Shown here: piece by piece, positions 24,984-39,868 of the stretch | How positions within the stretch are numbered: position 1 is the stretch's first letter | Layout of the letters: every line of letters starts with the position of its first letter | NCBI GenBank assembly: GCA_947652115.1 | Contig: OX393561.1 | Location: 40,299,921 to 40,363,920, forward strand | DNA length: 64,000 bases | From: Blastomussa wellsi | Lineage: Eukaryota > Cnidaria > Anthozoa > Scleractinia > Plerogyridae | Direction of reading: 5' to 3' | Program-made: the position numbers and the translations under genes | The notes under the pieces: model-generated | Database searches by the model: none | The model's input: only the letters and a program-made list of their open reading frames with translations | Told to the model about the DNA's origin: nothing

Positions 24984-27900
24984 TCACTTTACAGTAACAG
25001 CATGTAAGCCTTGTTTTGTCAAGACAAAGATTTTTCTATTTGAGGCTTGGAGACCAAGGATTTCATTGTCTTTCGATGTCAATGTGACAACTTGTTGGCT
25101 GGCATGTTTAGCTTCCCCTTCAGGTTGTTGGTAAACATAAACATGTCTTGTGCAATCACATAATACAGCAAAAGACATGTCTGGGGCACAAGTCGAGAAC
25201 TTTCTATCCCTTTTTGCAGCTTGGACATAACCTAGTGCATTAAATGTTCCAATGTGTGTCCAGTTAGCATCACTGTCAGCAGAGTGCGCCTTAGGCTGCC
25301 ATAGGAGGGCGTCTACATCATGACGTATACAGAAAGCAGGAGGAAATCTTGGGTCCAGGGATGCATTGAAGATCCACTGGTGACTTGCTAAACAAACCTG
25401 AAATATTTCAAATATCACTGGTCAAATTTTGGACATACAGTAAAAACCCGCATGTAAGAACCTATTGGTTAAAGAACCTGTTGGCAGAAAGAACCTTTTT
25501 AGCCAAGCAAATATAAGCAGGTTCTTAAATGAGGGTTCTAGTACATTTTCATATACAGCTCTTGTTGAAAAGATACTTTTACCGTTAATACTGTACTACA
25601 TATGCATTGTTTAGTCAGTTTTGTTAGACTTATGGCAATTCAGTTGTGAATAAATGCTGTATAGTGAAGGAACAAACCCAATTTTATTATTTTTCTGGTA
25701 ATCAACAACTTTGTCTCACCATGTCAATTAAGAACATAATTAAGAACCTACTCAGCCTAAATTGTCAATAGCAACCCCAAAATAGAAGAACCTATTTTGC
25801 CATACTGGAAAAAATGTAGGTTCTTACACGGAGGTTTTTACTGTGTTTGGTATAATTTTATTGTTTCCATGAGAACCAGAAAAACAGTTTGTTACATAAA
25901 TGACATGAAATTATGTTAAATCTTACCTTATGAGTTATTTTTCCAGTTTTAACATCCAGCCTGAAGATGTATTCAATATCCTCTGGGAAAGCATCACATT
26001 CTTCAAATTCTTGATTACTAAATGATACTTTTTTCCTAGATTCTTCCACCTGTATGAACAACATATACACGCAATTACCACACTGGCATTTAGGGACACA
26101 GTCAGTTTTGTTCAGATCTTCCATGAATTCAGATATTTTCCCAAGATGGACTAACTAACGTCTAGTTTTTCTCTAAAGGACAAGTCAACACTGACAACTA
26201 AAAGCACAGCCAATATGCACTGCAATGTAGCATGAAACTTTTGCTAGAGTATTATGGGAATAATAATAATAATAATAATAAATAGGTGCTTATAGGGCGC
26301 GTTTCTAACCTCAATGCGCCTAACAACAAATAATTCATTAACATTAAAATAAATAATTAACAGTAACATTTTTGAAACAAAAATGTCTTAAGCCTAGTTT
26401 TAAATGTTTGTACTGTTTCTGCTCTTTTAATATATTCGGGAATTGAGTTCCATAACTTCGGCGCAGTTGCTGAAAAAGCGCGGCCACCATAGGAGTTGGA
26501 TTTGATAGACGGGATGCATAATAGTGAACAAGTTGATGATCTTAGTGTTCTTAATGAGTGATATTCTTGTATAATAGGTTCTAAATAACTGGTAGATTGC
26601 CCATTTAAGATCTTATACGTTATAAGTAAAATTTTAAAATTAATTCTTGCTTCGACTGGCAGCCAATGCAGATTCTTTAAAATAGGTGTTATATGTTCAT
26701 TTCTTCGTGTTCCAGATATCATTCGAGCAGCGACATTCTGGATTCTCTGTAATTTGTCCCTTTGATACTTTGGTATCCCATATAAGACGCTATTGCAATA
26801 GTCTAGTCTGGAAATCACAAGAGAGTTGACTAGCATCTTCAACCCATCATACGAAAGGTATCTACGGATGCGTCCAATGGATCTTATAGCAAAACTGGCT
26901 TTTTTGCATGTTTCGTTGATATGGTCGTTAAAAAATAGAGTTTTATCCATTACGATGCCCAAATTCTTAGCTTTTGCTTTGATTTCCATTGTATTATTAG
27001 CCAACGTTAAAGTCTCCAACGATGATGGTTGCTTCTTGTAGCGGGAGGTAAAATGCAGTACTTCAGGATCTTTAATAGCGATGTAGATTTGGGTATCGTC
27101 AGCATAGAACATACAATTTAAATCATGAGTAAGTATAACATCTTGAAGAGGTGCCAGATAGAGAATAAAAAGTAATGGGCCAAGTATCGAGCCCTGAGGC
27201 ACTCCATATTCTAAGCATCGCGGTGAGGATGAAGAGTCACTGATAATTACTTGCTGGAAACGATCAAGTAAGTACGAGGAGAACCATTGAAGAACATTTT
27301 CAGTGATGTTAAAGTATGTTCGAAGTCTCGTGAGCAGAAGATGGTGGTCTATGGTATCGAACGCTGCTGATAAATCTAGCAGAACCAGAATTACTTCGCC
27401 TTGGGAGTCAAGTGTTCTAAGAATATCATTACTAACTCTGAGTAGGGCAGACTCTGTTGAGTGGTGTTTCCTATACGCAGATTGTAATGAAGGAAATAGT
27501 CCATGGTAGTTCAGGTAATTATGAACTTGAATGGCAACTGACTTTTCAATTACCTTAGAAAGAAATGTAATATTGGCTATGGGTCTATAATTGACAAACA
27601 GATTAGGCTCAAGATCAGGTTTCTTCAATTTCGGACGAACCAGTGAGGTTTTCAAAGAAGCAGGGAAGACTCCAGTTTCAATAACTATTTGCAGTTCAAG
27701 ATGACTGAAATTTCTGATAGGAGCTTCTTGTACTTCAAGCAGCAGAAGATTGACAAGGAAAGAAACTCAATAATACATGTATTATTTCCAACTTTTTTAA
27801 TTTATTTAAACTTCACCAGGAAAATTCCACCTGTACTTAAACTTAAGTAATTTTTGGGGATGAGATGAATTTCTATAGGTATTAAAAGCCTGGCTTACCA

Positions 27901-30900
27901 TTTTCTCAGAGGTAAGGTGTTCCAGTCGATTATGAATCTCCTTCACCCTCTCAGCTTCCTCTCCGACCAGCTCATACACGCCTCTGTCATCACCTTTAAC
28001 AACACTGCTCCAGTGGTGTTCATCAACCTGCTTCACAAGGACCACTTCCAAGCTACAAACAAACAAATATGCTTAACTGCAGGGACAGCACATTTGTAGG
28101 TGTACCCTCCAGGTGGGTTCACAAGTATCAACTCCCTGATATTTTGTCTTCAACTCAAAACAGTCTCTTAATTTCTTTCCTAGCATACAATACAAACACA
28201 TGCACATGTGGGTTGAACTGCTAGACAGAGCTGCAATAAGCCACCCACCCCTACTGACTAGAGAAGAAGGCACCCTCCGGCCATTACCTGTTTTTATCTA
28301 ATGTCCACATACTTTCCTCTGAATTCACTTTTGCAAAGAGAGGGCCACTTAGCATGATCTCTTTCCCAACATGAAGGTCAAGGGAATCTGGTTTGATATT
28401 ACAGGCCACATCCTCTTTCTTTGTGCCCTCGGGAGTCTCAAATCTGACCGTCACATCGTGACTATCCTGCGACCATCTGTATACTGCCAGTGATGCACTG
28501 TTAGGTCCTTTATCAGCCTTCTCTTCATCTGTGTCACTGAATTTCAATTCTGGATGTTTTTCTTCGTCATTATCTAATGCGGCAGATAATAGCAGGTAAA
28601 TCCAGATGCTTTCTGTTTCAAACAGGAAAAACTGAGAGCTTTCTGGATACCTTTTTGGTCAAAATTCTAGTCAGTATTCTACCTTTCCCACATTTCCTCC
28701 AGTGACTAACAACAGTGGTTTCAATTTGAGGCTGGGGTGAACAAAAATACAGTAAATTTATGAAACTAAATGAAAACTGTCCACCCGCCATGAACCACCA
28801 TGACATTGAAACATGTGAGAAAGGTATATTTCTAGGATTAAATTACCATGCAGCTTTTAGCATTAACCCAGTAGCTTAGCTGGTAGCTGATTTTCAATGC
28901 AACATCTTACCAGCCAGCTTTCAAAATTGGAAATGACACATTCAAAATCATCCAAATTAAACTTAAAATAATAAGAAGTAGTAATTCTACAAACTAAAAT
29001 GATTAACTGAAGTTGTTGTGTATATTCAAATAAATGCTGCATGATGTGAGTATTCCAAACAGTTGTTCTGTTCAAGATACCACTTCAGTTGACTTAAAAT
29101 AATTGCATAACTCCACAAAACAAAACCAACTAGCTACTGTACATGTTAAGCAAAAATATGGCCTCTTCTGATTCCTATAAATCACTTTTAAACTCATCAC
29201 CAATAGATGAGTAGCTGGTGCCTTAAAGGTGGAAGGAGGTATTCATGGCAACCCTGCAAGCGGCCACCACCAAAGGCACCATCACACTGACCCAGTCAGT
29301 GGAATACTTACCAAAACCACAATACTTACCAATGAGAGGGTGGAGTGGGAAGGGAAAAGCAATTGAAAATGGCCTTTGGGGACGCCAGCAAGCAAGCAAT
29401 GGCATTTGCAGATCACGGGATGCCCCTGCTGCAAAGCTCAAAGGTTGCCTTGTGCCATGCTAATGGGAAAGACTACTGACCAGCATTGTCTTGAGGTTAA
29501 CCTTGCCTAAATTTCATTTAATAGCCACATTTAATAAAGAGCCATAAAGTTTACCTTTCACGAGAGAGAAAGGTCTTTCGCTTGCCACTAAAACAGCTGT
29601 GCAACCCGGCTCAATGGCAGCATACACTGGTGCACTGTAACCTCTGAACTGTTGTAACATCTCGCAACTATAATTCACAGTCCCAGAAGATAAGCATGTC
29701 ACTTGCAAAAACGTAATCAGCTCTAAATGAATAATGTGGGCATCTTTCACTGATGTTGCAGCATCATTTTCAGTGATACTTAGCATGAGGCAACTGACGG
29801 ATCCTGTTTCTTGGCACTGGACTGCATGAAGAATTAAAGACGGCTGATTCAACTGGTAGACAGTGGCCACCTTCCAAAAAGCATTCTCAGAAATGTGCTT
29901 TGTTCTATCTTTTGTCTGTAGCAAGAAAAGCTTGTCACGCCCATCTGACACACAAGCCAGAGATTGTGAAGGAAAAAACAAGGTTACATTCAAGGCTTCT
30001 TTAGTTTTCTCTACTGTTGGTATTTTGAATACTGTATCCACTGACGAAATATCTTTGTCCTGGTAATAAAAATCAAAACCACAAGATCAGCTGCTGATCT
30101 TCTACACTCATCCCCTCCCCCACTCGCTCAGGTGTTCAATTTTTGAAATGCTCTGGTGGTAAAATTCCTCCCATGGTCCAACAGGTCATTTCACTGTCCC
30201 ACTGTTGAAACAATTCCAGTTCCAGAAAAATTCAAAACTTGTCAGCGCAGTCATATTTTTATTGCCTAATTTGCGTGGTTCCATAAACTATCCATACCCA
30301 CCTAATAGACGATTAAAAATTCTGAGGTGATGAAGACTCTCAAAATCCAATTTTTTAAAGGAAAGTATGGAGCTTAACTGAAATTTCTGGAGGGGTGGTG
30401 TGGGGGAAGAGGTTCAAATCAAGAAGCTTTCCAGAAAGGTGTGGATTCTTAACTTCCAGGCACAACACATTATTGGTGAAGGAATTGGTGTTTCTCATAT
30501 TCAATGGCTGACAATTTGAAAAGTCTCAAATTCTCACAAAATTTCAGAGGAAGTAAAATATGGAAATCATAAAGAATAAATTTCAAGTTGATCCCAATTT
30601 GCCAATGGAATTTGCCAATGGATTATGAGGTAAGGGTCGGGATGGACATCTGGCCCATGCCATATTCCCGGCATAGTAAATCAAACTCAATCAAACTCAA
30701 TCCGAGGATTGAGTTCGGCAATCAAACGAAATCGAACACCAGACTTTCAGTGAGTCCATCTGATTGTGTTTGAATGCATTCGGAATCCAAACTCAGTCGA
30801 ACAAAATTAAATGGATTGCATTCTATTGGTTCTGGTAAACCTATTCAAAGCAAGCCCATCAAGTTATCGAAGCATTTATAGGCCACAGGGAAGCAACCAG

Positions 30901-31795
30901 TTCATGTTGAAGGTGACCAAACTGTCCGCGCTCTCTTACAATTCAGAATGCACGGCCTTTCTTGCCTATTTTCTTTAATACCTTGAAAACTTCGCCATCC
31001 TTGACGTCAAAGTGGCATTCTAGGTTTAATGCGCACGGCTCTTTAGAAGACCACTTTTTAGTGATAAGGATCCCGTGGATAAATAAAGTTTATTATTATT
31101 ATTATTATTCTTGGTAGCCTTTTACTAGGCATTTGAAGCTTAACAGCGCATCTGAAGCCATTTCTGTGGAATTACTTCACATTTTTTTACGAAAAACATG
31201 TGCGCTACATTGAGGACTGAAGTAACTCAAGCTTCCAAGATCTGGTTTTTATGGCTTTTCAACGCCTGTTTTACACAAATCACGAGTGCGATAATCGAAC
31301 GTTCGATTTCGTTCGATTGCCGAACTCAATCGAACTCAATCCATGAATTGAGTTCGATTGAGTTCGATTGAAATTGAGTTCGATTGGGTTCGATTTACTA
31401 TGTCGGGCATATTCCCTAACTGGGAAAGTTCCCGCTACAGTACTAGTTTTCACAGCCTGCAAACAGATGGAAACTGGTCTTTGCTTTCGGGCTACAATTT
31501 CTTAGTGATCTCTTTACACTCTACTTACTTTGACAGTAGCTCTCTGGACTTCGTAATTTTCATTTACAAAATAAATGACTTCGGGTTTCCCGCCATCAAT
31601 CCACGAATCGAACACGAGGTGGTTCAGATTCCCAAACGCTCGCATGTGCTGAAAGGAAAACAATTCCTCTCTGAGCGGCATATCGTTCACTGCAGACACT
31701 AAGTTTGTGGAAAAAAGCTTTAGAGGGTCCAAAGATAGTTTGTAGCCCTCAAATTTTGGATCTAAAAGGTCCCGATTTGGGCGAATCGACTCCAT
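24984..31795 (-). CDS. NUDCD1: NudC domain-containing protein 1
   Basis: Six minus-strand exons: 31795-31529, 30059-29555, 28573-28288, 28052-27899, 26049-25927, 25397-24984. The frame is 1749 nt, 582 residues, against 583 in human. N-terminal matches include LLDPKFEGYKLSLDPL and HMRAFGNLNHLVFDSW; exon 2 ends in YAAIEP; exon 3 carries the CS (p23/NudC) domain, with YRWSQDSHDVTVRFETPEGT; exon 6 has FCIRHDVDALLWQP and HIGTFNALGYVQAAKRDRKF, then ends ILGLQASNRKIFVLT. Family knowledge: a NudC-like protein with a beta-propeller-type body, associated with Hsp90 clients and with COPI and mRNA splicing/export factors in different reports. The start was chosen by alignment to the human N-terminus; an upstream in-frame ATG at 31888 exists. 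The exon 3 acceptor could instead lie about 28 residues upstream. Introns 1, 4 and 5 carry transposons. Confidence 0.94.
25438..25843. mobile_element. MITE with pogo-like CAGTAAAAACC ends
   Basis: Left end CAGTAAAAACCCGCATGTAA, right end ...GAGGTTTTTACTG, flanked by TA on the left and TG on the right. 'aagaaccta' and its complement are spread through the interior. The end sequence resembles pogo/Tigger elements (CAGTA... with TA sites). NUDCD1 intron 5. Confidence 0.75.
26261..27770 (-). mobile_element. 5'-truncated CR1/L2-type LINE with reverse transcriptase ORF
   Basis: An open frame from about 27766 to 26357 encodes the reverse transcriptase and C-terminal region: ETGVFPASLKTSLVRP, NYRPIANITFLSKVIEK, LLDLSAAFDTIDH, GVPQGSILGPLLFILY and the catalytic FYADDTQIY, then the C-terminal LDYCNSVLYGIP, HITPILKNLHWLPVEARI and APKLWNSIPEYIKRAE. 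The endonuclease and ORF1 are missing (5' truncation). The 3' end has GCGCCCTATAAGCACC followed by an ATT microsatellite, typical of this group's tails. About 40 residues between YADDT and the KTEVLHF region are missing in frame. It lies in NUDCD1 intron 4 in the same orientation as the gene. The intact frame suggests recent insertion. Confidence 0.88.
30670..31407. mobile_element. TIR element with TTCGATTGAG tandem repeats
   Basis: Left GGCATAGTAAATC and right GATTTACTATGTC are complementary; CATATTCCC stands directly outside both ends (30661-30669 and 31408-31416). The target duplication is 6 or 9 bp depending on whether CCC belongs to the element. Subterminal regions are built of degenerate 10-bp units TTCGATTGAG. 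No transposase is visible; an ATT microsatellite lies at 31089-31109. NUDCD1 intron 1. Confidence 0.82.
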
Positions 31796-32477
31796 CTTGG
31801 ATAAACTTGTTACCAGGACTATGATAGGACACAAGATTCGAAGCGAGGTCTGGGAAGCAGTCGGTGAAGTGAGACCTTTTTCTGTCACTCTCTGTCACTG
31901 ACAAGGAAAATCCCTAGGGCTTCCAGCAAAATCCCTGGACCAAAAATTAACCCCAAAAAAATCCCATACCGATTTTGTGGCCCTTAAAAGTTCAAGAAAT
32001 GGGTAATGCTATAACACAAAGAAGCACATGTTTGTTTGTACTTTATTCGCATAACTGCGCAGCCAGGGCACTACCGATTCCTTTTTATTAAACCAAAAAA
32101 AAAACCCTACTCAAATCAAGCTACCCAAAAAAATACTTGCCAAATTTTCTTACCCAAAAAAATCCCGGAATCGAATATTTCAAACCCAAAAAAATCCTTC
32201 GATCATCCCCGTCACTTGAAATCCCGAATACCCCTCCCCCCCCCCCCCCTTGGGTAGGGAATAAAGTCCCAATTATTAAAATATCAAGTCGGATAGCCTC
32301 TCCCTCCATTTTCCATCCTAAATCTTTCAAGCATATCCCGCCCCTCTGGTGTGACGGTATGATGTAACTTCAAGACAGCTGTCTTGGTTTTGGATATTTT
32401 CAACTGACTGAAAACGACTAGCATTTTTTTGACTTTTTTTCGTTGAAAAATAGCAACGATCAGCTATCTCTACATTT

Positions 32478-32651
32478 ATAATTTGGTTTTATCAACTGGG
32501 TTGATAATGTCAATTGGCCACCGTAAAGAGATTCAAGTGCTGACGTTTCGGATTCGCTCCGACGAAGGGCTAACGCTCGAAACGTCAGCACTTGAATCTC
32601 TTTACGGTGGCCAATTGACATTATCAACCCAGTTGATAAAACCAAATTATA
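32478..32651. repeat. Head-to-head pair of Penelope-like terminal repeats
   Basis: Two arms of about 72 bp (32478-32549 and 32580-32651) are perfect complements around the spacer GATTCGCTCCGACGAAGGGC... at 32551-32579. The right half, from GATTCG at 32551, is identical to 38624-38730, which follows a GIY-YIG endonuclease end. This identifies both as copies of the same Penelope-like element terminal repeat. Confidence 0.82.
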
Positions 32652-32660
32652 TTGTTATAC

Positions 32661-32705
<45 letters not shown>

Positions 32706-32858
32706 CTATCTCTACATTTATTTCCTAACTGTACATTAGAATTCTTGTATAACAAATAAAGAAGCCTAAGCCATGTATTTTTCTGTCATAAAACACGACG
32801 GACATTTGAGAACACAAGGGAAATGAAGAAAATACGAGACCAATTGAACAAACCAATT

Positions 32859-33045
32859 TCGATATTTTACCCTGCGAGCAGAGACTCTTCTTCTTGGAAG
32901 ATCGAAGAGACTCTGCTCGCAGAGTACGATATTTTAAAATTCAGCCAAAAACAATAGACGTACCTCAGCAGGAGGCCCTGGGGAGGTTTATTCCCCAGAG
33001 CCTCGTAGTGATTTCTATTGTTTTAGGCTGAATTTTAAAATATCG
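32859..33045. mobile_element. MITE of the 20710 family with a nested palindrome
   Basis: Same ends as 20710-20867 (ACCAATTTCGATATTTT and complement, CCCCAGAGCCTCG inside). The left arm is interrupted at 32873-32922 by a separate hairpin, TGCGAGCAGAGACTC... and complement, absent from the other family member. Confidence 0.8.
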
Positions 33046-34019
33046 GCAAGCCACCCGAACCCCATCCCCCTGGGAACGCTGTAGACAGCAATCAAGGCCG
33101 GCCGGCCTTGAACAAGGCTCGATTACCAGCCGCTGTAAGCCTTGAACCCCCAGTTTCTTATTTTATCATCGGACGTTGCTTTGTGCAACTTGAAAGAAAA
33201 ATCATTGACGTGTATTGGAAAGAGCGAACTATAAATTAGAATTGTTATCTGAAGCAGTATCAATATTTATCTGTCTACCTGGCATAATATAACATTAAAA
33301 ATTTGTCAAAAGCTTCCTAGGTGGTCTTCAATTTCACTTAACAATATCGAAAATAAATACAGCTCATCGGTGCGTACAGGAGCCCATCACTCCTCGTGCT
33401 TGTAGCTGTGTAAAGCTTTCGCCCGCGCTTTACACTTGAGTGAGACTGGATCGAATTTCATGGAGCCACGCCTAGTTTTTCGTTGCTAAGCTCTTTCCAG
33501 ATTAAAATACATTATGGGAACCGGATGTGAATATCACGATTCTGTGTCAGTATCAAACTGAAACCACTCTTCTTCCTCTTTACGACCAAATTGAAAGATT
33601 GGCAGCATCGAAATAACTAGTATTTCATTTGGCGGTTTTTGACGGGGTTTGTTTCCCGAAGATGTTGTTGTCAATGCATTAAAACGCCGCTTACAAAATT
33701 GAAAGACATCACATGTAAGCTCAGGTGATTTTTCATTGGTCCAGCCCCCATGTGGCTTTGTTTTTGAATAATGGCTTTCAATTCAGGTGTCGCGTTTTGC
33801 CATGATTACGAAATAAACAATCCACAACATGTGATGCTTGCCAACGATGACGTCAGACCCCATTACCGTATTAGGAGGTGGCCTTTTGTGAGTGAAATAA
33901 AGAATTGAATAAATTAGTCGTTGGATATAAACCGCGCCACAATCTCCCGGAGCGACATATTCCAAACTCAAAGAGACAGGGAAAGTAGAGCCTACAAAGT
34001 TCGCCAAAAATTTTCAAAG

Positions 34020-37501
<3,482 letters not shown>

Positions 37502-37756
37502 GAAAGAACGTGACGAACCAAGAATAATCAATTCGCAGGAAAACTGTTTGATCTTTCGTAGTTAATTAAACTGGCAAAAGAAACTGTTCACTTTTACGAC
37601 TAGCGAGTGTTTCTCAAATTAACCGAATAAAAAAAAACTGGAAATGTTTGTGTAGATGTACAACTGACACAAGGAAAAAATCTGACTAGTGTTAACTTGA
37701 TAGTGAATAATAAGCCCAGCTTTCCCTGTATGCAATTGTATTGAAGTCTATTAGTC

Positions 37757-37762
37757 AATAAA
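37757..37762 (+). terminator. Polyadenylation signal, beta-tubulin
   Basis: AATAAA 256 bp past the stop codon; an earlier AATAAA at about 37626 is an alternative. Confidence 0.6.
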
Positions 37763-38252
37763 AGACCACAAATTCCTGCACTATCTTTGCAATTTTAACT
37801 TCACTGTAATGCAAGCAGAAAAGTCCCACTTTGTGGAACGGTATCCTATACACAAATCGGACTAGCAGTGATGTTATGTGCATACTTTATCATCAAATCC
37901 CCAAAGGCAAAAACGAACGAGGCTAAAACAGCGTAATACGGGAATTGTATCCGCCAACAATAAGTTGTTTTTTGTACAGACGCAGCTACATGTGAGTAGT
38001 GGCCCGCGACCGTGTTTCGTATACATTAAATTAGTTTACTATGACGCTAACGGAAGAACCCGTTTTCGAAAACGACCACTCTGAAATCACATTTCGTCGC
38101 TTCTTTTAACTTGTTCTCTGAACCAAACGTCCTTGAACTTTTCTAATGGAGAATGGTACTGATCCCTCATGAGTTTACAAGAACAGTTTATTCTCGTGGT
38201 GATCTGGGTAAGAAAGAGCACAGGCAGCCCAAGCTCACGTTGTGATCAGTAT

Positions 38253-38452
38253 NNNNNNNNNNNNNNNNNNNNNNNNNNNNNNNNNNNNNNNNNNNNNNNN
38301 NNNNNNNNNNNNNNNNNNNNNNNNNNNNNNNNNNNNNNNNNNNNNNNNNNNNNNNNNNNNNNNNNNNNNNNNNNNNNNNNNNNNNNNNNNNNNNNNNNNN
38401 NNNNNNNNNNNNNNNNNNNNNNNNNNNNNNNNNNNNNNNNNNNNNNNNNNNN
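38253..38452. other. Assembly gap
   Basis: 200 N. The round size suggests a scaffold gap of arbitrary length. ORFs drawn across it are not real. It directly removes the upstream part of the Penelope-like element. Confidence 1.
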
Positions 38453-38730
38453 AAAGCCGTAAAACTCTAGAACAAAAATTTATTTTTCAAATCGGCACTC
38501 TTAATCCTCACGGTATCAACGAACGCTTTTCATTCAACTAATTTATTCCGAAGTTTTCACGTTACCAGGCACCAGCCAATAGCGAAGCTCCTGTATATAA
38601 AAACACACGACGCACAATTCCTTGATTCGCTCCGACGAAGGGCTAACGCTCGAAACGTCAGCACTTGAATCTCTTTACGGTGGCCAATTGACATTATCAA
38701 CCCAGTTGATAAAACCAAATTATATTGTTC
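38453..38730 (+). mobile_element. 3' end of a Penelope-like element (GIY-YIG end plus terminal repeat)
   Basis: The frame emerging from the gap encodes SRKTLEQKFIFQIGTLNPHG and INERFSFN then stop at 38541, the conserved end of the GIY-YIG endonuclease of Penelope-like retroelements. After it come a CCAAT-type box (about 38574), TATATAAAAA at 38594-38603, and then the terminal-repeat sequence 38624-38730 shared with 32551-32651. The reverse transcriptase is in the gap or absent. It is a remnant as assembled. Confidence 0.8.
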
Positions 38731-38737
38731 CACAAGA

Positions 38738-39003
38738 TCAGTCTGCAGTTCTTACTGTCAGAGGTAATTTATTTCTCCCTATAAATGATATTAATATCCC
38801 AGAACCTAATCTGCAACAGCAAGTAATATCTGATCATGCATACCTGTTACATTGTTCAACCTGGGTCACCAAAGCATCTTGGTTGTTTTCCAGCCATGAA
38901 ACTCTCTCTGAAAGAATGTTCACTGAAGTCCTCAGTTCGTCAGAAGACTGGTGTAAGAAGGAAAAAGATCATGCTTTAAAAAAAGAGCAAGAGTTGCTCC
39001 AGG
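38738..39003 (+). pseudogene. Orphan exon-like fragment, unknown protein
   Basis: An open frame of about 90 codons (DQSAVLTVRGNLFLPI through WCKKEKDHALKKEQELLQ) ends at a possible donor, CAG|GTTTGA at 39003. It starts immediately after the Penelope terminal repeat with no start codon or acceptor in sight, so its 5' part may have been cut off by that insertion. I do not recognise the family. The frame and lysine/glutamate-rich end look coding. Confidence 0.35.
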
Positions 39004-39639
39004 TTTGAGGCACTAGCATAGACATACGGGCACCTTCGGACTCAATGCCCGAAAAAAATTACACAATTTCTGAAAATGCTTGCATTGAAAAGGAGGTATA
39101 CAACTGCCCAAAAATTGCAACTTCTGTTGCCCGAATCCTGAGCATTTTGCCCAAAAAATGTCGAAATTTTTCCAAACTACATAGAATGGCAGCTTTTTTA
39201 ATGCAATCCTCATAGAAAACAAGGGAGAGTAGTCTAATTGTTATAAATAGAAAACACTGGGAGAACCAAACAGACTCACAGATTTCCAACAGAACAGAGC
39301 TGAGCTTCAACTTATGACTGATAGAGGTAGGACACTGAGGGAGCTGCTGAACATCACTACAAAAATATTAGCTAGGAGAGGGTTTAATTTCTTGTGTCTC
39401 TGTCTTGTGTTCCCTTTAATAATGAGAGCTACAGACTGACATTGTTAGAATTGACTTGTTCATACCCCAGAATGGAGAGCTTGACACTTTGGAGGTTCTG
39501 CACTGTTTTGGTGTTTACATGTTTTCCCATGCTCCTCTACATTCAGATTTGTCCCAACATATTCACAGCCTAAAAAAATGTGATGTCATAAATAGAGGAT
39601 ATTACATGGCCGCGCAGAGATACAAAAGATGCGATTTAC

Positions 39640-39868
39640 AGTCTTTCCCGTAAAACCATGAACACAAGAAAAAATTTCTGGAATATGTTTATTGTGTAGT
39701 GACCAATCGCAGCAAAGTTCAGGACACACAAACAAACCTCAAAACCCCAAACTAATGACCGTTGCTGTTTGCGGTTTAGTTTTCTCACACCGGATTGGCT
39801 TTTTCTTTGTAACACAATAACATTCCATAAACATTTCTGGTGTTCACGGTTTTACGGGAAAGACTGTA
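39640..39868. mobile_element. MITE (CAGTCTTTCCCGTAAAACC ends), copy 1
   Basis: Ends CAGTCTTTCCCGTAAAACC and complement, followed inside by 'gaacac.agaaa'. Copy 2 at 44548-44768 is present in reverse orientation with high identity across the whole length. Confidence 0.85.

Larger units (their letters stand above)
31796..34019. other. Intergenic region, NUDCD1 / beta-tubulin (divergent)
   Basis: Contains the promoters of both genes, a degenerate 'acccaaaaaaatcc' repeat at 31900-32240, a C-tract at 32236-32249, the Penelope-type palindrome (32478-32651), half of a palindromic repeat at 32750-32850 whose complete form is at 50191-50366, and a MITE (32859-33045). From 33060 to 34019 I see no repeats or ORFs; a TATA-like 'gatataaacc' at about 33936 is a possible tubulin core promoter. 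Confidence 0.6.

Noticed and set aside
31083..31110. ATT microsatellite as a LINE tail
   Set aside because: No LINE sequence is seen next to it; it lies inside the TIR element.
38169..38541. ORFs running across the N block
   Set aside because: Their middle is unknown sequence; only the part after the gap (GIY-YIG end) is interpretable.
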